Of a DNA stretch of 64,000 nucleotides, positions 16,874 through 26,072 are shown one piece after another. The stretch's first letter is position 1. Each line of letters starts with the position of its first letter. The position numbers and the translations under genes were made by a program. The notes beneath the pieces were generated by a model that was not told where the DNA came from, did no database searches, and saw only the letters and a list, made by a program, of their open reading frames with translations. Where the stretch lies: positions 83,117-147,116 of the forward strand of contig NZ_RJJR01000016.1 in assembly GCF_003721595.1 (NCBI RefSeq), in the 5' to 3' direction. The DNA is from Hanamia caeni (lineage in GTDB: Bacteria; Bacteroidota; Bacteroidia; Chitinophagales; Chitinophagaceae).

Positions 16874-17834
16874 CGGAAATATTTTTCTTTAAATTATTTT
16901 CAAAATATTGTTGATAAATTTCATCCAACCCAAATTCCTTTTTTTGAACACCCATCACATTCATTCCTTTGCCCACGAAAAAACGAACCAACTCGGGAGT
17001 AAGATCTTCCGTACACGAAAATTCTACGGAATTTTCGAAAACACTGATTTTATGAATGGATGAAATATCTTCCAGCTCTTTCAATGGTTCCCAGGATGGC
17101 AACAGGGTTTCCTTTATTGTAATTACCACGGTGAAAGTTTCCTCGCCAAACAAATTGCGGGCAAGTGTTTCTATGTTTCCCTGCACCAGCATTTTTCCCT
17201 CTACGAAAATCCCTACGCGATCGCATACCTGCTGCACCTGGTGAAGATGATGAGATGAAAGAAGCACTGTTAATCCCTGCTGGCGGCTAAGGTGGCGTAT
17301 GAAAGAAAGAAATTCTTTAACCCCGCTTGGATCAATTCCGAGCGTGGGCTCATCTAATATAATCACTTCGGGCTCTCTCACCAGCACATCAGCCAAACCA
17401 AGCCGCTGTTTCATACCTCGTGAATAAGCGGATGCTTTTTTGTTCATTTCTGCGCCCAATCCCACCATCTCCAGTGTTTCGCGCGAACGCTTCTGAACTT
17501 CATCTTCGGGGATACCATTGAGTCTAGCGATGTATGCAAGGTTTTCAAAAGCCGTCATATTATCATAAAACCCCACACTGTCTGGCATATAACCAACTTT
17601 TCTTTTTACAGCTATTGGATGTGTAGTTGCGTTAACGCCGCAGATGGTGGCTGTTCCGGCAGAAGGCTCCGTTAATCCGAGCATCATAAGAATCGTAGTT
17701 GTCTTACCGGCTCCATTTGGCCCAAGCAATCCGAAAATTTCACCCTTGTCTATTTCAAGATGCAAATCATCTACAGCTTTCACAGAGCCATAGCACTTTG
17801 TTAACCCGTCCAGTTTGATGATAGGATTTTCCAT
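16815..17834 (-). CDS. ABC transporter ATP-binding protein
   Basis: 339 aa from the ATG at 17834, preceded by a strong GGAAGGAG site; the ORF extends upstream to 17909 but that part overlaps the NEW3 gene and is rejected. Walker A is GPNGAGKTT near residue 38, the ABC signature YSRGMKQRLGLADVL near 130, and Walker B VIILDEPTLGID near 155, followed by the switch His (SSHH). A C-terminal extension (about 220-339) resembles the regulatory tail of CcmA/NatA-type exporters. It starts 4 bp after the NEW3 gene stop. Confidence 0.92.
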   Translation of the reverse strand: MENPIIKLDGLTKCYGSVKAVDDLHLEIDKGEIFGLLGPNGAGKTTTILMMLGLTEPSAGTATICGVNATTHPIAVKRKVGYMPDSVGFYDNMTAFENLAYIARLNGIPEDEVQKRSRETLEMVGLGAEMNKKASAYSRGMKQRLGLADVLVREPEVIILDEPTLGIDPSGVKEFLSFIRHLSRQQGLTVLLSSHHLHQVQQVCDRVGIFVEGKMLVQGNIETLARNLFGEETFTVVITIKETLLPSWEPLKELEDISSIHKISVFENSVEFSCTEDLTPELVRFFVGKGMNVMGVQKKEFGLDEIYQQYFENNLKKNISDGKPGNLFQRSFFKRSKPQ

Positions 17835-17838
17835 TAGC

Positions 17839-18702
17839 TTATCTCCTTCCGTACTTACGAATGAGGTAATACACAATTGCGAGCGCCAGGAATATGATAA
17901 GAATTCCAATCCAGCCGGAAAGCAATGACGTAGTTACAGTCATTCTGAATGTGGCATCTGCATCGGCCGAATTATTTCTCACCGTAAATTTTGTGACATA
18001 GTCTCCTGCAATTGTTTTCTCCGGTACTACCAGGGTGGCCTTGATATCCTGGGTTTTTCCGGGATCAAGCCTGTCAATCTTTGAAGGATCAAAAGTTGCC
18101 GTCCATTTTACAGGCGCTTCTGCAGACAATTGTAAACCGCTCAACGGAAGCGTACCCGTATTCACTACTTTTAAGTGTATCACTTTACTTGTGCCTTCCG
18201 TAACGTCGTCACTAAGGCGCCCATCCGGCGTGGTAACATCCAGATCATAATTTCCCTTAACCACAGCGGTAAGGTCAAGCTTAAGCGTATCCTGCGGTGA
18301 AACTGCAACAACTGGTACATCATATTTACCCGGCTTCACAGTAGGTGAAGGAGTTACTTCGAGAGAAATTTCCTGCGTTTGGCCGGAGTCCATTCTCAGA
18401 GAAGGCACCTCAGTGCCCATCACTTTAAAAGTTGACATCCAGCCTTCAGGCGCAAGCGCTACCAAATCAAATGTTACAGCCTGCGCTTTGCCGTTATGCA
18501 ATGATGCGCTATAACGAAAAGGCTTGTCTGCCGTTGACTCCAGGCTTACCAGCCGTGCCGTAAAAGAGGATTGTGTTGCGGTAGCTATCTTTTGCGCACG
18601 CACAGATGCAAGCATAAAGATGCAAATAAGGCACAAAACAAAACGATGTAGTTTACAATGCAGCAATGTACATTGTTTCCGGTGAAGAAAAGTTTCTGGC
18701 AT
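17839..18702 (-). CDS. NEW3-domain membrane protein preceding an ABC exporter
   Basis: 287 aa from the ATG at 18702. The ORF opens at 18762, but a -7 box at 18767-18760 places the transcript start downstream of that codon, so a start at 18702 (or 18726) is preferred. The signal segment FVLCLICIFMLASVRAQ is followed by two Ig-like NEW3 domains (SLHNGKAQAVTFDL..., LKVVNTGTLPLSGL...) and a C-terminal TM helix (WIGILIIFLALAIVYYLI) with a basic tail. It presumably presents its NEW3 domains in the periplasm as a partner of the ABC exporter. Its substrate is unknown. Confidence 0.78.
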   Translation of the reverse strand: MPETFLHRKQCTLLHCKLHRFVLCLICIFMLASVRAQKIATATQSSFTARLVSLESTADKPFRYSASLHNGKAQAVTFDLVALAPEGWMSTFKVMGTEVPSLRMDSGQTQEISLEVTPSPTVKPGKYDVPVVAVSPQDTLKLDLTAVVKGNYDLDVTTPDGRLSDDVTEGTSKVIHLKVVNTGTLPLSGLQLSAEAPVKWTATFDPSKIDRLDPGKTQDIKATLVVPEKTIAGDYVTKFTVRNNSADADATFRMTVTTSLLSGWIGILIIFLALAIVYYLIRKYGRR

Positions 18703-18759
18703 AGTTGATAAATACGTTGCAACCATCAGGAAATGATGGCTTTTTGTTGAAAGAGGAAA

Positions 18760-18767
18760 CAAATGTA
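18760..18767 (-). promoter_or_regulatory. -7 box of the NEW3-ABC operon
   Basis: TACATTTG on the minus strand (18767-18760). It decides against the upstream ATG at 18762. A CCATCA-GGAAA-TGATGG hairpin (18723-18739) lies in the resulting leader. Confidence 0.5.
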
Positions 18768-18882
18768 AAAAAAGCGGAAAAGCAGTTCTGTTAAAAAATT
18801 ATAAAAATAATTTCAAAAATATGTATTACATTTTAATGACACGCAATTGTCTCAGATCAACTTCTTTTGCGGGTTTGGCGTC

Positions 18883-18920
18883 ACAGTAAGGCAATTAATA
18901 ACTGTCTTTTTTATTTCGAT
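18883..18920 (+). repeat. Dispersed intergenic motif copy
   Basis: ACAGTAAGGCAATTAATA, spacer, TTTTTTATTTCGAT. 181 bp upstream of the minus-strand NEW3 gene, pointing away from it. Confidence 0.6.
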
Positions 18921-19029
18921 ATAACGGCGATGCATACACGATTATCTAACTCAATTTTGGTTTATTTTTCGGTTTGAATTGTAAACGCGATTTAACCTTA
19001 GGTACCGACCGCTACTAATTGCAGAAGTA

Positions 19030-19422
19030 TCAAATTTTCTTTTCTATTAACCAATGGTGCCCAAAAATATCTTTGATTTCTCCCTGGCGATAACCATATT
19101 CGTAATCTTTTACCGCGCTTATTTCAATAGCGCCAGCCTGGATGGCTTTGTTTACAACCGCGCCTACATCCGAAACAAAAAGCCCGATAATAGCCGTTGT
19201 TCCCTGATGTTTTTCCGGAGAAAAGAAATGCTGTTTTGTTACTTCATGCAAATGAAATATAGTACCATCAATGGAAAGCTCGGCCACGTGTACACTATCA
19301 TCATCGTTTCTCAAACAAAAATTTTCGGTTGCACCAAATGCATTTGCATAGAATGAAATGTCTTTAACTCCATTATTAATTAAAAGTTGCGGTGCAAAAA
19401 AAGGCTTAAGATGCTCATTCAT
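19030..19422 (-). CDS. VOC superfamily (PhnB-like) protein
   Basis: 130-aa single-chain vicinal-oxygen-chelate protein with two beta-alpha-beta-beta-beta modules. Characteristic are FFAPQLLINNGVKDISFYANAFGATENFC at the start, IDGTIFHLHEVTKQHFF in the middle, and IKDIFGHHWLIEKK at the end with the metal-site His. Such proteins include bleomycin-resistance and PhnB-type members of unknown substrate. It stands alone. Confidence 0.8.
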   Translation of the reverse strand: MNEHLKPFFAPQLLINNGVKDISFYANAFGATENFCLRNDDDSVHVAELSIDGTIFHLHEVTKQHFFSPEKHQGTTAIIGLFVSDVGAVVNKAIQAGAIEISAVKDYEYGYRQGEIKDIFGHHWLIEKKI

Positions 19423-19716
19423 GATAATGTTTTTTAGAAAAAAATAAAATTTTCATTCGTTATGTAACGATTGGCTTCGAAACATTGTACAAATTAGATA
19501 TATTTTTTCAAACCACTTCTGCCGACGCGGAAGTCACGTAATGAGTAAACAGAAATTATTGTTTTTTGTTGGTTCACTGTCTTTGTTAGTAATGGTATCC
19601 GGTAAATGAACGTTTGTCATAAATTACAGAGGTGAAACCTTAGAAAAGGTCCCACCCCTGGTGATCGTGCATACTTATGCATCCTGTTACCGACACATAT
19701 ATGCTTTGTTTACCCC

Positions 19717-20790
19717 CTATTTAACCATTTTTTCAATATAGCCAAAAAGGCCGTGGCTCTCATCGGCCGGGCCCGCTGTGAAATACAATCTTTGTGGATC
19801 TGCATGGGGAACATTACCTTCTATAGCCCATAAACCATCTATTTTAATATCATGGCCCCATTTATCTTTGATGCTTCCGGCAAACTTTCCATCTGTAGTG
19901 TATACATTAATTAATCCATCGCCAAAATTTCCTATCAGAATCGCCCCAGGTACACTTGAGAAACCTGTAGGAGCAGGCGCGATTCCCCAGGGAGAATTAA
20001 GTGCGCCTCTTGAAGCAAATCTTTTTACCAGTTCTCCTTTGGTGTTAAAAACATCTACATAACCATTCCCCGGGCCTTTCTGATCATCTACATTATCGGG
20101 CGCCTGATGTTTGGCATAAGTAACATATAGCCAGCCGTCAATATTTTTGATATTGAAAGGACCATAATTTCCGGGAATGGAAGGATCATGAAATGCTTTG
20201 CCGGTAACATAAGTAAAGGTGCTGTCAAAAACATCTATTTTGCTTTCTTTGAAATTGGCTACATACAAAAAGTTGGCATCTCCATCCTTCGCCATTGTCA
20301 TTCCTTTATAAACGGCTCCGCTTTTCGACCTGTCTGCCACCAGGACGGCTGCCGTTCCACCATTCCAAGCGGTGATAGTACCATCCTCACCGCAAAAAAT
20401 AAATCTTGCAGGTTTGCTGCTTGCCGGAATTACAAAACCGGTGGTGCCGTTAAATACCTGCCCGGTGGGAGCACCATTTCCGTTTTGTATGATTACATTC
20501 GGGATTACGGTGTTACCATCTTTGTCGTAAATAACACTCAGACTTGTATGGTTTGCCGAAATCCATAAAGGGCTGGTAGCGGAAAAAGAAATACCCCAGG
20601 GATTTACCAGAGTGGGGTCAATTCTTGCAGCCCCGTAGCCATCCACATCGGAAACAAGATTCGTTTGCTGGTAGCCACTCAAAAGTTCCGATGGAAATTC
20701 ATGCTTCTTACATCCATTGAGCATGATAAAAAACGAGCATGAAATAAGAAAGCCTTTTAAAGGCAGCGCCGAAGACATAAACTTTTTCAT
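19717..20790 (-). CDS. TIGR03118 family lipoprotein
   Basis: 357 aa with a lipoprotein signal (FLISCSFFIMLNGCKKHEF, lipid-modified Cys 27). It has a beta-propeller-like body matching the TIGR03118 family: QQTNLVSDVDGYGAARIDPTLVNPWGIS, VYKGMTMAKDG, FLYVANFKESKIDVFDSTF and LNSPWGIAPAP. The family is found in bacteria and is of unknown function. It is probably on the periplasmic side of a membrane. It stands alone with long flanking gaps. Confidence 0.82.
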   Translation of the reverse strand: MKKFMSSALPLKGFLISCSFFIMLNGCKKHEFPSELLSGYQQTNLVSDVDGYGAARIDPTLVNPWGISFSATSPLWISANHTSLSVIYDKDGNTVIPNVIIQNGNGAPTGQVFNGTTGFVIPASSKPARFIFCGEDGTITAWNGGTAAVLVADRSKSGAVYKGMTMAKDGDANFLYVANFKESKIDVFDSTFTYVTGKAFHDPSIPGNYGPFNIKNIDGWLYVTYAKHQAPDNVDDQKGPGNGYVDVFNTKGELVKRFASRGALNSPWGIAPAPTGFSSVPGAILIGNFGDGLINVYTTDGKFAGSIKDKWGHDIKIDGLWAIEGNVPHADPQRLYFTAGPADESHGLFGYIEKMVK

Positions 20791-21254
20791 TTTTTTTGTT
20801 TTATGGTTAATAATAAGAGACCCTTAATTAAAGCAGTTCACTTTTTCAGCAAAAAATAACAGTGATTCATTGTCTTATATGAGCCTGGTAAAAAACTCCT
20901 TTCCGGAGATCCGATCTCCAATGAAAATTGTTCTTTTTGATCCTTCGGTTCTTATTGGTCTTCAAGGTAATTCGGGCCTATCTACGCTTTGATGAGGAAA
21001 CCCGGTTTTTTATAATCGTAAGCAGATAACGATTGGTTGCCTTTTGCATAAGAAATTTTTAAAATCCGATAAAAGCTGCTTTTTATTAAAGAGGATTAAC
21101 GGGTGAAGCAAAAGTTATAAAATGAAAACAGTTTTCCAGTAAACGAATAAATAACCCGGTTTTTGAATGTGATCGCTTTGAATGTCTTAACGGATTGTCG
21201 CAAAACCCTCTAAAAAATGTCATAATCCACCCTATCCTTAAAATCATTTCTGAT
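20791..21254. other. Divergent intergenic region
   Basis: No gene seen between the TIGR03118 gene (minus) and the VOC gene (plus). Contains one motif copy at 21136-21174 and, next to its right edge, the -7 box of the VOC gene. Confidence 0.45.
21136..21174 (+). repeat. Dispersed intergenic motif, partial copy
   Basis: CCAGTAAACGAATAAATAA matches the left half well; the right half (GGTTTTTGAATGTGATC) is degenerate. 346 bp from the minus-strand TIGR03118 start. Confidence 0.5.
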
Positions 21255-21262
21255 TAGTTTTG
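21255..21262 (+). promoter_or_regulatory. -7 box of the double-VOC gene
   Basis: TAGTTTTG, 23 bp before the ATG at 21286. Confidence 0.5.
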
Positions 21263-21285
21263 AAACTGAACAAAAAATAAAAGCA

Positions 21286-22119
21286 ATGAACAATCAGTTA
21301 TACCCCTGCCTGTGGTTTGACGGCAAAGCCAAAGAAGCCGCCACTTTTTATTCTTCTGTCTTCGACAACTCCAAGATCATTTCCGAAAATCCTATTGTAG
21401 TGATGTTTGAGCTAGATGGTGTGTTATTTATGGGATTAAATGGCGGCCCGACGTTCAAAATAAATCCCTCTATTTCTTTTTTTGTTTTCTGCGAATCAGA
21501 AGAAGAGGTTGAGCAAAAATGGAAGCTCTTATCTGAAGGCGGAGGCGTTATGATGGCGCTTGATAAGTATCCGTGGAACGATAAATATGGCTGGTGCGCT
21601 GATAAGTATGGTGTAAACTGGCAATTGATGCTGGGGCCAGATGCTAAGCAAAAAATTGTGCCTTCATTTATGTTTACGCAGGGGCAAAGCGGCAAAGCTG
21701 GAGAAGCCATTAACTTTTACACTTCGTTGTTTGAAAACAGTGAGATACAACTAATCAACCGTTATGGAAAAGGCGAAGGAGATGTGGAAGGAAACATTAA
21801 CCATGCGCGCTTTACATTGAACGGGCAGGAATTTGCAGGTATGGAAAGCTCTTTGCCGCATCAGTTCACTTTTAATGAAGGTGTGTCGATCGTGGTGCCT
21901 TGCGATAACCAGGAAGAAATAGATTTTTACTGGAACAAACTTACTGAAGGCGGCGAGGAATCGCAATGTGGCTGGCTTAAGGACAAATACGGCGTGTCGT
22001 GGCAAATTGTTCCGGCAATGTTGGGAAAATTAATCAATGATCCTGAAAAAAGTAAAAGAGTAATGGACGTGGTTATGAAGTCAGTGAAATTTAATATCAG
22101 TGAACTTGAAAATGCTTGA
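21286..22119 (+). CDS. Two-domain VOC protein (PhnB / 3-demethylubiquinone methyltransferase-like)
   Basis: 277 aa made of two tandem PF06983-type domains. The first (residues 1-130) starts MNNQLYPCLWFDGKAKEAATFYSSVF and the second (about 130-270) repeats the pattern with QSGKAGEAINFYTSLFENS. Both end with GWCADKYGVNWQLM / GWLKDKYGVSWQIV. The family is a VOC group whose methyltransferase name is historical; substrate unknown. It is followed 24 bp later by a DUF1801 gene. Confidence 0.85.
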   Translation: MNNQLYPCLWFDGKAKEAATFYSSVFDNSKIISENPIVVMFELDGVLFMGLNGGPTFKINPSISFFVFCESEEEVEQKWKLLSEGGGVMMALDKYPWNDKYGWCADKYGVNWQLMLGPDAKQKIVPSFMFTQGQSGKAGEAINFYTSLFENSEIQLINRYGKGEGDVEGNINHARFTLNGQEFAGMESSLPHQFTFNEGVSIVVPCDNQEEIDFYWNKLTEGGEESQCGWLKDKYGVSWQIVPAMLGKLINDPEKSKRVMDVVMKSVKFNISELENA

Positions 22120-22143
22120 TTAACCAATTTTAAATTCACCTTT

Positions 22144-22701
22144 ATGAAGGCTTATAAGCTCGCCAGCGTAGACGCGTACATTGCAACGTTTCCTGAAAGT
22201 GTTCAAAAAATTTTGGAACGTATACGTATGACCGTTATACACGCGGCTCCGAAAGCAGAAGAAACGATCAGCTATGGAATGCCTGCTTTCAGGTACAAAG
22301 GCAAAGTCATTATTTATTTTGCCGGTTATAAAAGCCATATCGGCGTGTATGCCACACCGTTAGCTCATGCAGCGTTTCAAAAAGAATTATCCGGATACAA
22401 ACAGGGAAGAGGTTCCGTGCAGTTCCCGCTCGACCAGCCTATGCCATTGGATTTAATCAAACGGATGGTGCAGTTCAGGATGAAACAACAGGACGAGCCG
22501 CTTAGTGATATTTTTTCCGGCCTTTCGGCTCCCGCCAGGCGCGCGTTGCAGAATAATGGTATTACAACTTTAGCCGGGCTCGCTAAACATACGGAATCAG
22601 AAATATTATCATTGCACGGCATCGGTAAAACCGCCATCCCCGTTCTTCAAAAAGCGCTACAGAAAAAGAGATTGAAATTTCAAAAAGAAAAGGAAAAATA
22701 A
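22144..22701 (+). CDS. DUF1801 protein with a C-terminal helix-hairpin-helix domain
   Basis: 185 aa. Residues 1-115 match DUF1801/YdhG (VDAYIATFPESVQKILERIR, ISYGMPAFRYKGK, GSVQFPLDQPMP). Residues 122-175 form a short helix-hairpin-helix segment like the alpha-subunit C-terminal domain of RNA polymerase (LSAPARRALQNNGITTLAGL...LHGIGKTAIPVLQKAL). It ends in a Lys/Glu-rich tail. The combination recurs in Bacteroidota; function unknown. Same strand as the VOC gene and probably co-transcribed. Confidence 0.78.
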   Translation: MKAYKLASVDAYIATFPESVQKILERIRMTVIHAAPKAEETISYGMPAFRYKGKVIIYFAGYKSHIGVYATPLAHAAFQKELSGYKQGRGSVQFPLDQPMPLDLIKRMVQFRMKQQDEPLSDIFSGLSAPARRALQNNGITTLAGLAKHTESEILSLHGIGKTAIPVLQKALQKKRLKFQKEKEK

Positions 22702-22737
22702 AAGCAGACGCTTAGGCTAACAAATAAAAATACAGTT

Positions 22738-22773
22738 ACAGTAAAACAATAAATCCGCAAGATTTTTCTTCAC
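22738..22773 (+). repeat. Dispersed intergenic motif copy in a convergent gap
   Basis: ACAGTAAAACAATAAATCC, spacer, GATTTTTCTTCAC. It overlaps the end of the minus-strand lactate permease gene. There is no gene start nearby, so this copy is not in a promoter position. Confidence 0.5.
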
Positions 22774-24542
22774 TCTTTCTTATCCAACGCAGGTTTGGTT
22801 ATTTTATTCCTGTTCCCTACCCTAACCAGGATTGCAATAACGCTGATAATAACGACTAATACAATAAAGTAAATATAGCCCCCTGTGAGATTTTCTGTAA
22901 CGGACGCAGCGGAAGTCTTTAAACGGTAGGCAGGTACAATCCACTGGAACAAATACGTTTGCGCTAAAACAATAAAGCAGGTGAAGCCTAACAGGATAAA
23001 ACTATGCTTAACCGTAAACCTGAATAATTTTGATTCCTTTCCAACCAGGTTGCCGGCCGCTGCTGCAACGGCAATGGATGAAGGAGAAATCATTTTGCCA
23101 ATAACGCCCCCTGAAGTATTTGCTGCAACAGTTAATACAGGGTCTATCCCGATGGAAGTGGCAGTAACGCTCTGCAGCTTGCCAAATAATGCATTGGAAG
23201 AGGTATCTGAGCCTGTAATAAATACGCCCAGCCAGCCGAGAATTGGTGCAAAGAAAGGGAATAACCAGCCGGTCATCGCAAGCGCCTCAGCGACAGTTAA
23301 AATAATTCCCGAATCATTCACCAAATAAGCAAAACCAAGAATGGAAGCAATCGTTATGATCGGGTATAAAAGTTGCTTGAGCGTGGCTAAAAATATCCCT
23401 GCGGCACTTTTGAAACTCAATCCTATCAATGGAACCGATATAATTGCTGATAAAAAAATGGCCGTTCCGGCAGCAGACAGGTAATTAAATTTAAAAACAT
23501 GCGGTATCAATTTACCATCAACACCCATAATAACATTATGAATTCCGGGAAATGAAAACACAACCTGGCCAAAAGAATTTAAGAGTTCTTTTATGGGTTG
23601 CAATCCCCATGCAATGATCATGATGGTTAAAATAATAAATGGCGACCAGGCTCTGATGATTTGCGCCATCGAATATTTAATCTCCTTATTAATTATATGC
23701 GGCTCTTCACCGGCAAACCGCCAGGTATTTTTCGGCTTCCGGAATTTTATGAAAATCATCAGGCATATTATAGAACCAATTCCTGCAAGAATATCGGGCA
23801 GCGATGGACCGAGAAAATTAGAACATGCCCATTGAATCAATGCAAAAGATAATCCGGATACCAAGACAGCAGGGAAAACTTCGCGTGTTTTTTTGATGCC
23901 GCACATCAAAACCACCAGGTAAAATGGAAGTATTAAAGATATAATCGGGAGTGTTCTTCCCACCATTTGCGAAATAGCCATTTCAGGAATGGACGTAACC
24001 TGAGAGGCAACCGTAATAGGTATTCCGATAGAGCCAAACGCTACAGGGGAAGTATTGGCGATAAGACACAAGCCAGCCGCATAAAGCGGATCAAACCCAA
24101 GGCCCACAAGCATTGCAGCCGTGATAGCAACAGGCGCTCCAAAGCCAGCGGTTCCTTCCAAAAAGGCCCCGAAAGAAAAGGCAATTAACAAAGCCTGCAG
24201 CCTTCTGTCGGAAGTGACGGATGCCATAAAATATTTGATGATCTCAAACTGCCCGCTCTTTATAGTGATATTAAATAAAAAAAGCGCGGCAATAATGATC
24301 CAGCAAATCGGGAACAGGCCATACAGCGCCCCAGCGGCAACGGAGAGTAAAGATAATTTAACCGGCATGCCATAAATAAAAACAGCAATCAACACCGCAA
24401 GTAAAGTAGCGAATAAAATAGCCTTATAGCCTTCCATTTTTTGTATGATTAGCGCCCAGAAGATAAAAAGGACGGGCACTAAAGCAACTAAAACTGATAA
24501 CGCTAAATTATTAAATGGATTAGTAACCTGTGACCAATGCAT
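22770..24542 (-). CDS. lldP: L-lactate permease LldP
   Basis: 590-aa integral membrane protein, somewhat longer than the usual ~550 aa. It imports lactate (or glycolate) by proton symport. About 14 hydrophobic segments are visible. Family hallmarks are GAFLEGTAGFGAPVAITAAMLVGLGFDPLYAAGLCLIANTSPVAFG near residue 120-165 and FITGSDTSSNALFG near 445, followed by SPSSIAVAAAAGNLVGKE. No lactate dehydrogenase genes adjoin it. Confidence 0.93.
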   Translation of the reverse strand: MHWSQVTNPFNNLALSVLVALVPVLFIFWALIIQKMEGYKAILFATLLAVLIAVFIYGMPVKLSLLSVAAGALYGLFPICWIIIAALFLFNITIKSGQFEIIKYFMASVTSDRRLQALLIAFSFGAFLEGTAGFGAPVAITAAMLVGLGFDPLYAAGLCLIANTSPVAFGSIGIPITVASQVTSIPEMAISQMVGRTLPIISLILPFYLVVLMCGIKKTREVFPAVLVSGLSFALIQWACSNFLGPSLPDILAGIGSIICLMIFIKFRKPKNTWRFAGEEPHIINKEIKYSMAQIIRAWSPFIILTIMIIAWGLQPIKELLNSFGQVVFSFPGIHNVIMGVDGKLIPHVFKFNYLSAAGTAIFLSAIISVPLIGLSFKSAAGIFLATLKQLLYPIITIASILGFAYLVNDSGIILTVAEALAMTGWLFPFFAPILGWLGVFITGSDTSSNALFGKLQSVTATSIGIDPVLTVAANTSGGVIGKMISPSSIAVAAAAGNLVGKESKLFRFTVKHSFILLGFTCFIVLAQTYLFQWIVPAYRLKTSAASVTENLTGGYIYFIVLVVIISVIAILVRVGNRNKITKPALDKKE

Positions 24543-24664
24543 ATTTTATTTTTGTGAATATTCGTGTAAGCATGACTGTTATATTTGATAAATTGCTCTT
24601 GTCATCATCTATAATAAGCTTCATAACACAGCAATTAATACTATTTGTGAGTCTAATTATTACC

Positions 24665-24745
24665 AATTTGAGTTTGATTCAATCAATACTTTCGCTGGAT
24701 TTTAAAAATACAGTAAAGCAATAAATATTTCGGATTTTTATTTTG
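24665..24745 (+). repeat. Left copy of an ~80-bp direct repeat containing the dispersed motif
   Basis: Begins AATTTGAGTTTGATTCAATC (24665) and runs through ACTTTCGC to the dispersed motif at 24710-24745 (ACAGTAAAGCAATAAATA, spacer, ATTTTTATTTTG). It matches 26073-26166 closely over the first 31 bp (28 identical) and again over the motif. It lies just downstream of the 24814-25962 gene. Confidence 0.65.
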
Positions 24746-24813
24746 GGAGAAAGATTCAGGCCTTAAGATGCAATTTTAAGCCCTCGGCCAGAAGGCCAGA
24801 CGTGAGAACCGGC

Positions 24814-25962
24814 TTAATAGTTCTCCTTACCTGATCTTAAAAGCATATTTACCACGTTGTCATTAGAAAGCGCTTCTTCATGATATCGTGTAAATAATGT
24901 GTTTCTATGAAAGTTATTATCTCTTTTCCTGTCTGGCCATTGCTTGAAAATAAATCGAAGCGGTAAAGGGTTTTTAATATTATTGGGCGAATCAACGTTC
25001 AATTCATTCCAGCATTTTCTGAAAGATGTGCTGAGGGCAGGGACATCTGTTTTGGAATTTATAAACACAACAAACCGGTTCGTAGCTATGTGGTTAATAA
25101 TCTGCCCAATCTCCCATTGAAGGCCCGCCCGTTCGGAAGTATAATCGCAGGCGTCAATGATAGCAAATTTTGTTTTTTCAAATAAAATGGTTACACACTG
25201 CTGCCAGATAACATCTGTGCAATAGAAAACATTGGAAGGGTAAGCGCCGGTCAGGTAATTTTCTGCCATCAAACCCTTTGTTTTAGGCGGAACAGGCATC
25301 ACGGATGATTTATTGATAGAATCATGTAACTGCTGGGGGGACGTAAGTAAAAGCTTTTTCATAATCTTAGTGATAGAAAACATATCCCACATTTTGCTGA
25401 AACCAATATCTTCGGGTGAGCCGAGGTAAAACACCGGGCCATGCCTTTGGAAGCCGCCAGCGACCTTATTCATTAAAGAACTGCCCGAATAAAAATTGAA
25501 GAAATAAAAGATGGATAAGGGTGCTATGTTAAAAATATTCTTTTCTTCCGTAAGATGTTGGTTTAAAGAAAAGCCATGGTCAGGAAGTTCATTTTGCTCA
25601 TATATCTCCAGTTGAAAAAGAGGAATGTCGGCGACTTTTTGCTTTTGTTCGTTGGCGGCGCCTGCCATCGCTGCCGATGCTAAGACATGACCGGTACGCA
25701 TAGACCTGGCAACCCTTCTTTTGATGAGTGTCTGGATAAGGCCTAATATCACGATTATGGTGGCTATTGTGCCGAATATACCGAGCGGAACATCCTTGGT
25801 GAAATAAGCTAATACCAGCATTCCGATAGCTATAGAAAAAAATAGAATAAATCCGGTGAATTCGTTTTTGAGGGGCTTGCCTTCTTCGGCCTTTACCTGT
25901 TCGGGTGTGATTAAGCTTTGTGAAACGGCAGTAACTACGTCATTTCCGGTAAAGAGTTTCAT
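24814..25962 (-). CDS. Unrecognised two-TM protein with a Rossmann/TIR-like C-terminal domain
   Basis: 382 aa from the ATG at 25962 (MKLFTGNDVV); the ORF extends to a TTG at 25974. I do not recognise the family. Two adjacent TM helices lie at about 38-54 and 60-80, separated by TKDVP and followed by a basic KRRVARSMR stretch, so most of the protein is cytoplasmic. The C-terminal half has alternating hydrophobic strands and helices, with FAIIDACDYTSERAGLQWEIGQII and RFVVFINSK near 260-310, resembling nucleotide-binding or TIR-like Rossmann folds (inference). The gene is flanked by imperfect direct repeats and by gene remnants, a context that suggests an accessory insertion. Confidence 0.6.
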   Translation of the reverse strand: MKLFTGNDVVTAVSQSLITPEQVKAEEGKPLKNEFTGFILFFSIAIGMLVLAYFTKDVPLGIFGTIATIIVILGLIQTLIKRRVARSMRTGHVLASAAMAGAANEQKQKVADIPLFQLEIYEQNELPDHGFSLNQHLTEEKNIFNIAPLSIFYFFNFYSGSSLMNKVAGGFQRHGPVFYLGSPEDIGFSKMWDMFSITKIMKKLLLTSPQQLHDSINKSSVMPVPPKTKGLMAENYLTGAYPSNVFYCTDVIWQQCVTILFEKTKFAIIDACDYTSERAGLQWEIGQIINHIATNRFVVFINSKTDVPALSTSFRKCWNELNVDSPNNIKNPLPLRFIFKQWPDRKRDNNFHRNTLFTRYHEEALSNDNVVNMLLRSGKENY

Positions 25963-26072
25963 TTGATAAAACAATTAGGATAAGTAAATCTACTTTTTCC
26001 TTTGTGCTGATTGAAAAAATTTTTTCTTCAGGATATTGGTGGCGCCGGCAGGAAAAACCAAGCCTTACCTAG

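Noticed and set aside
19616..19700. Possible RNA gene in the VOC-TIGR03118 gap (palindromic TGCATA-CT-TATGCA and a CCCACCCCTGG stretch)
   Set aside because: No cloverleaf or consistent longer pairing; too weak to call.
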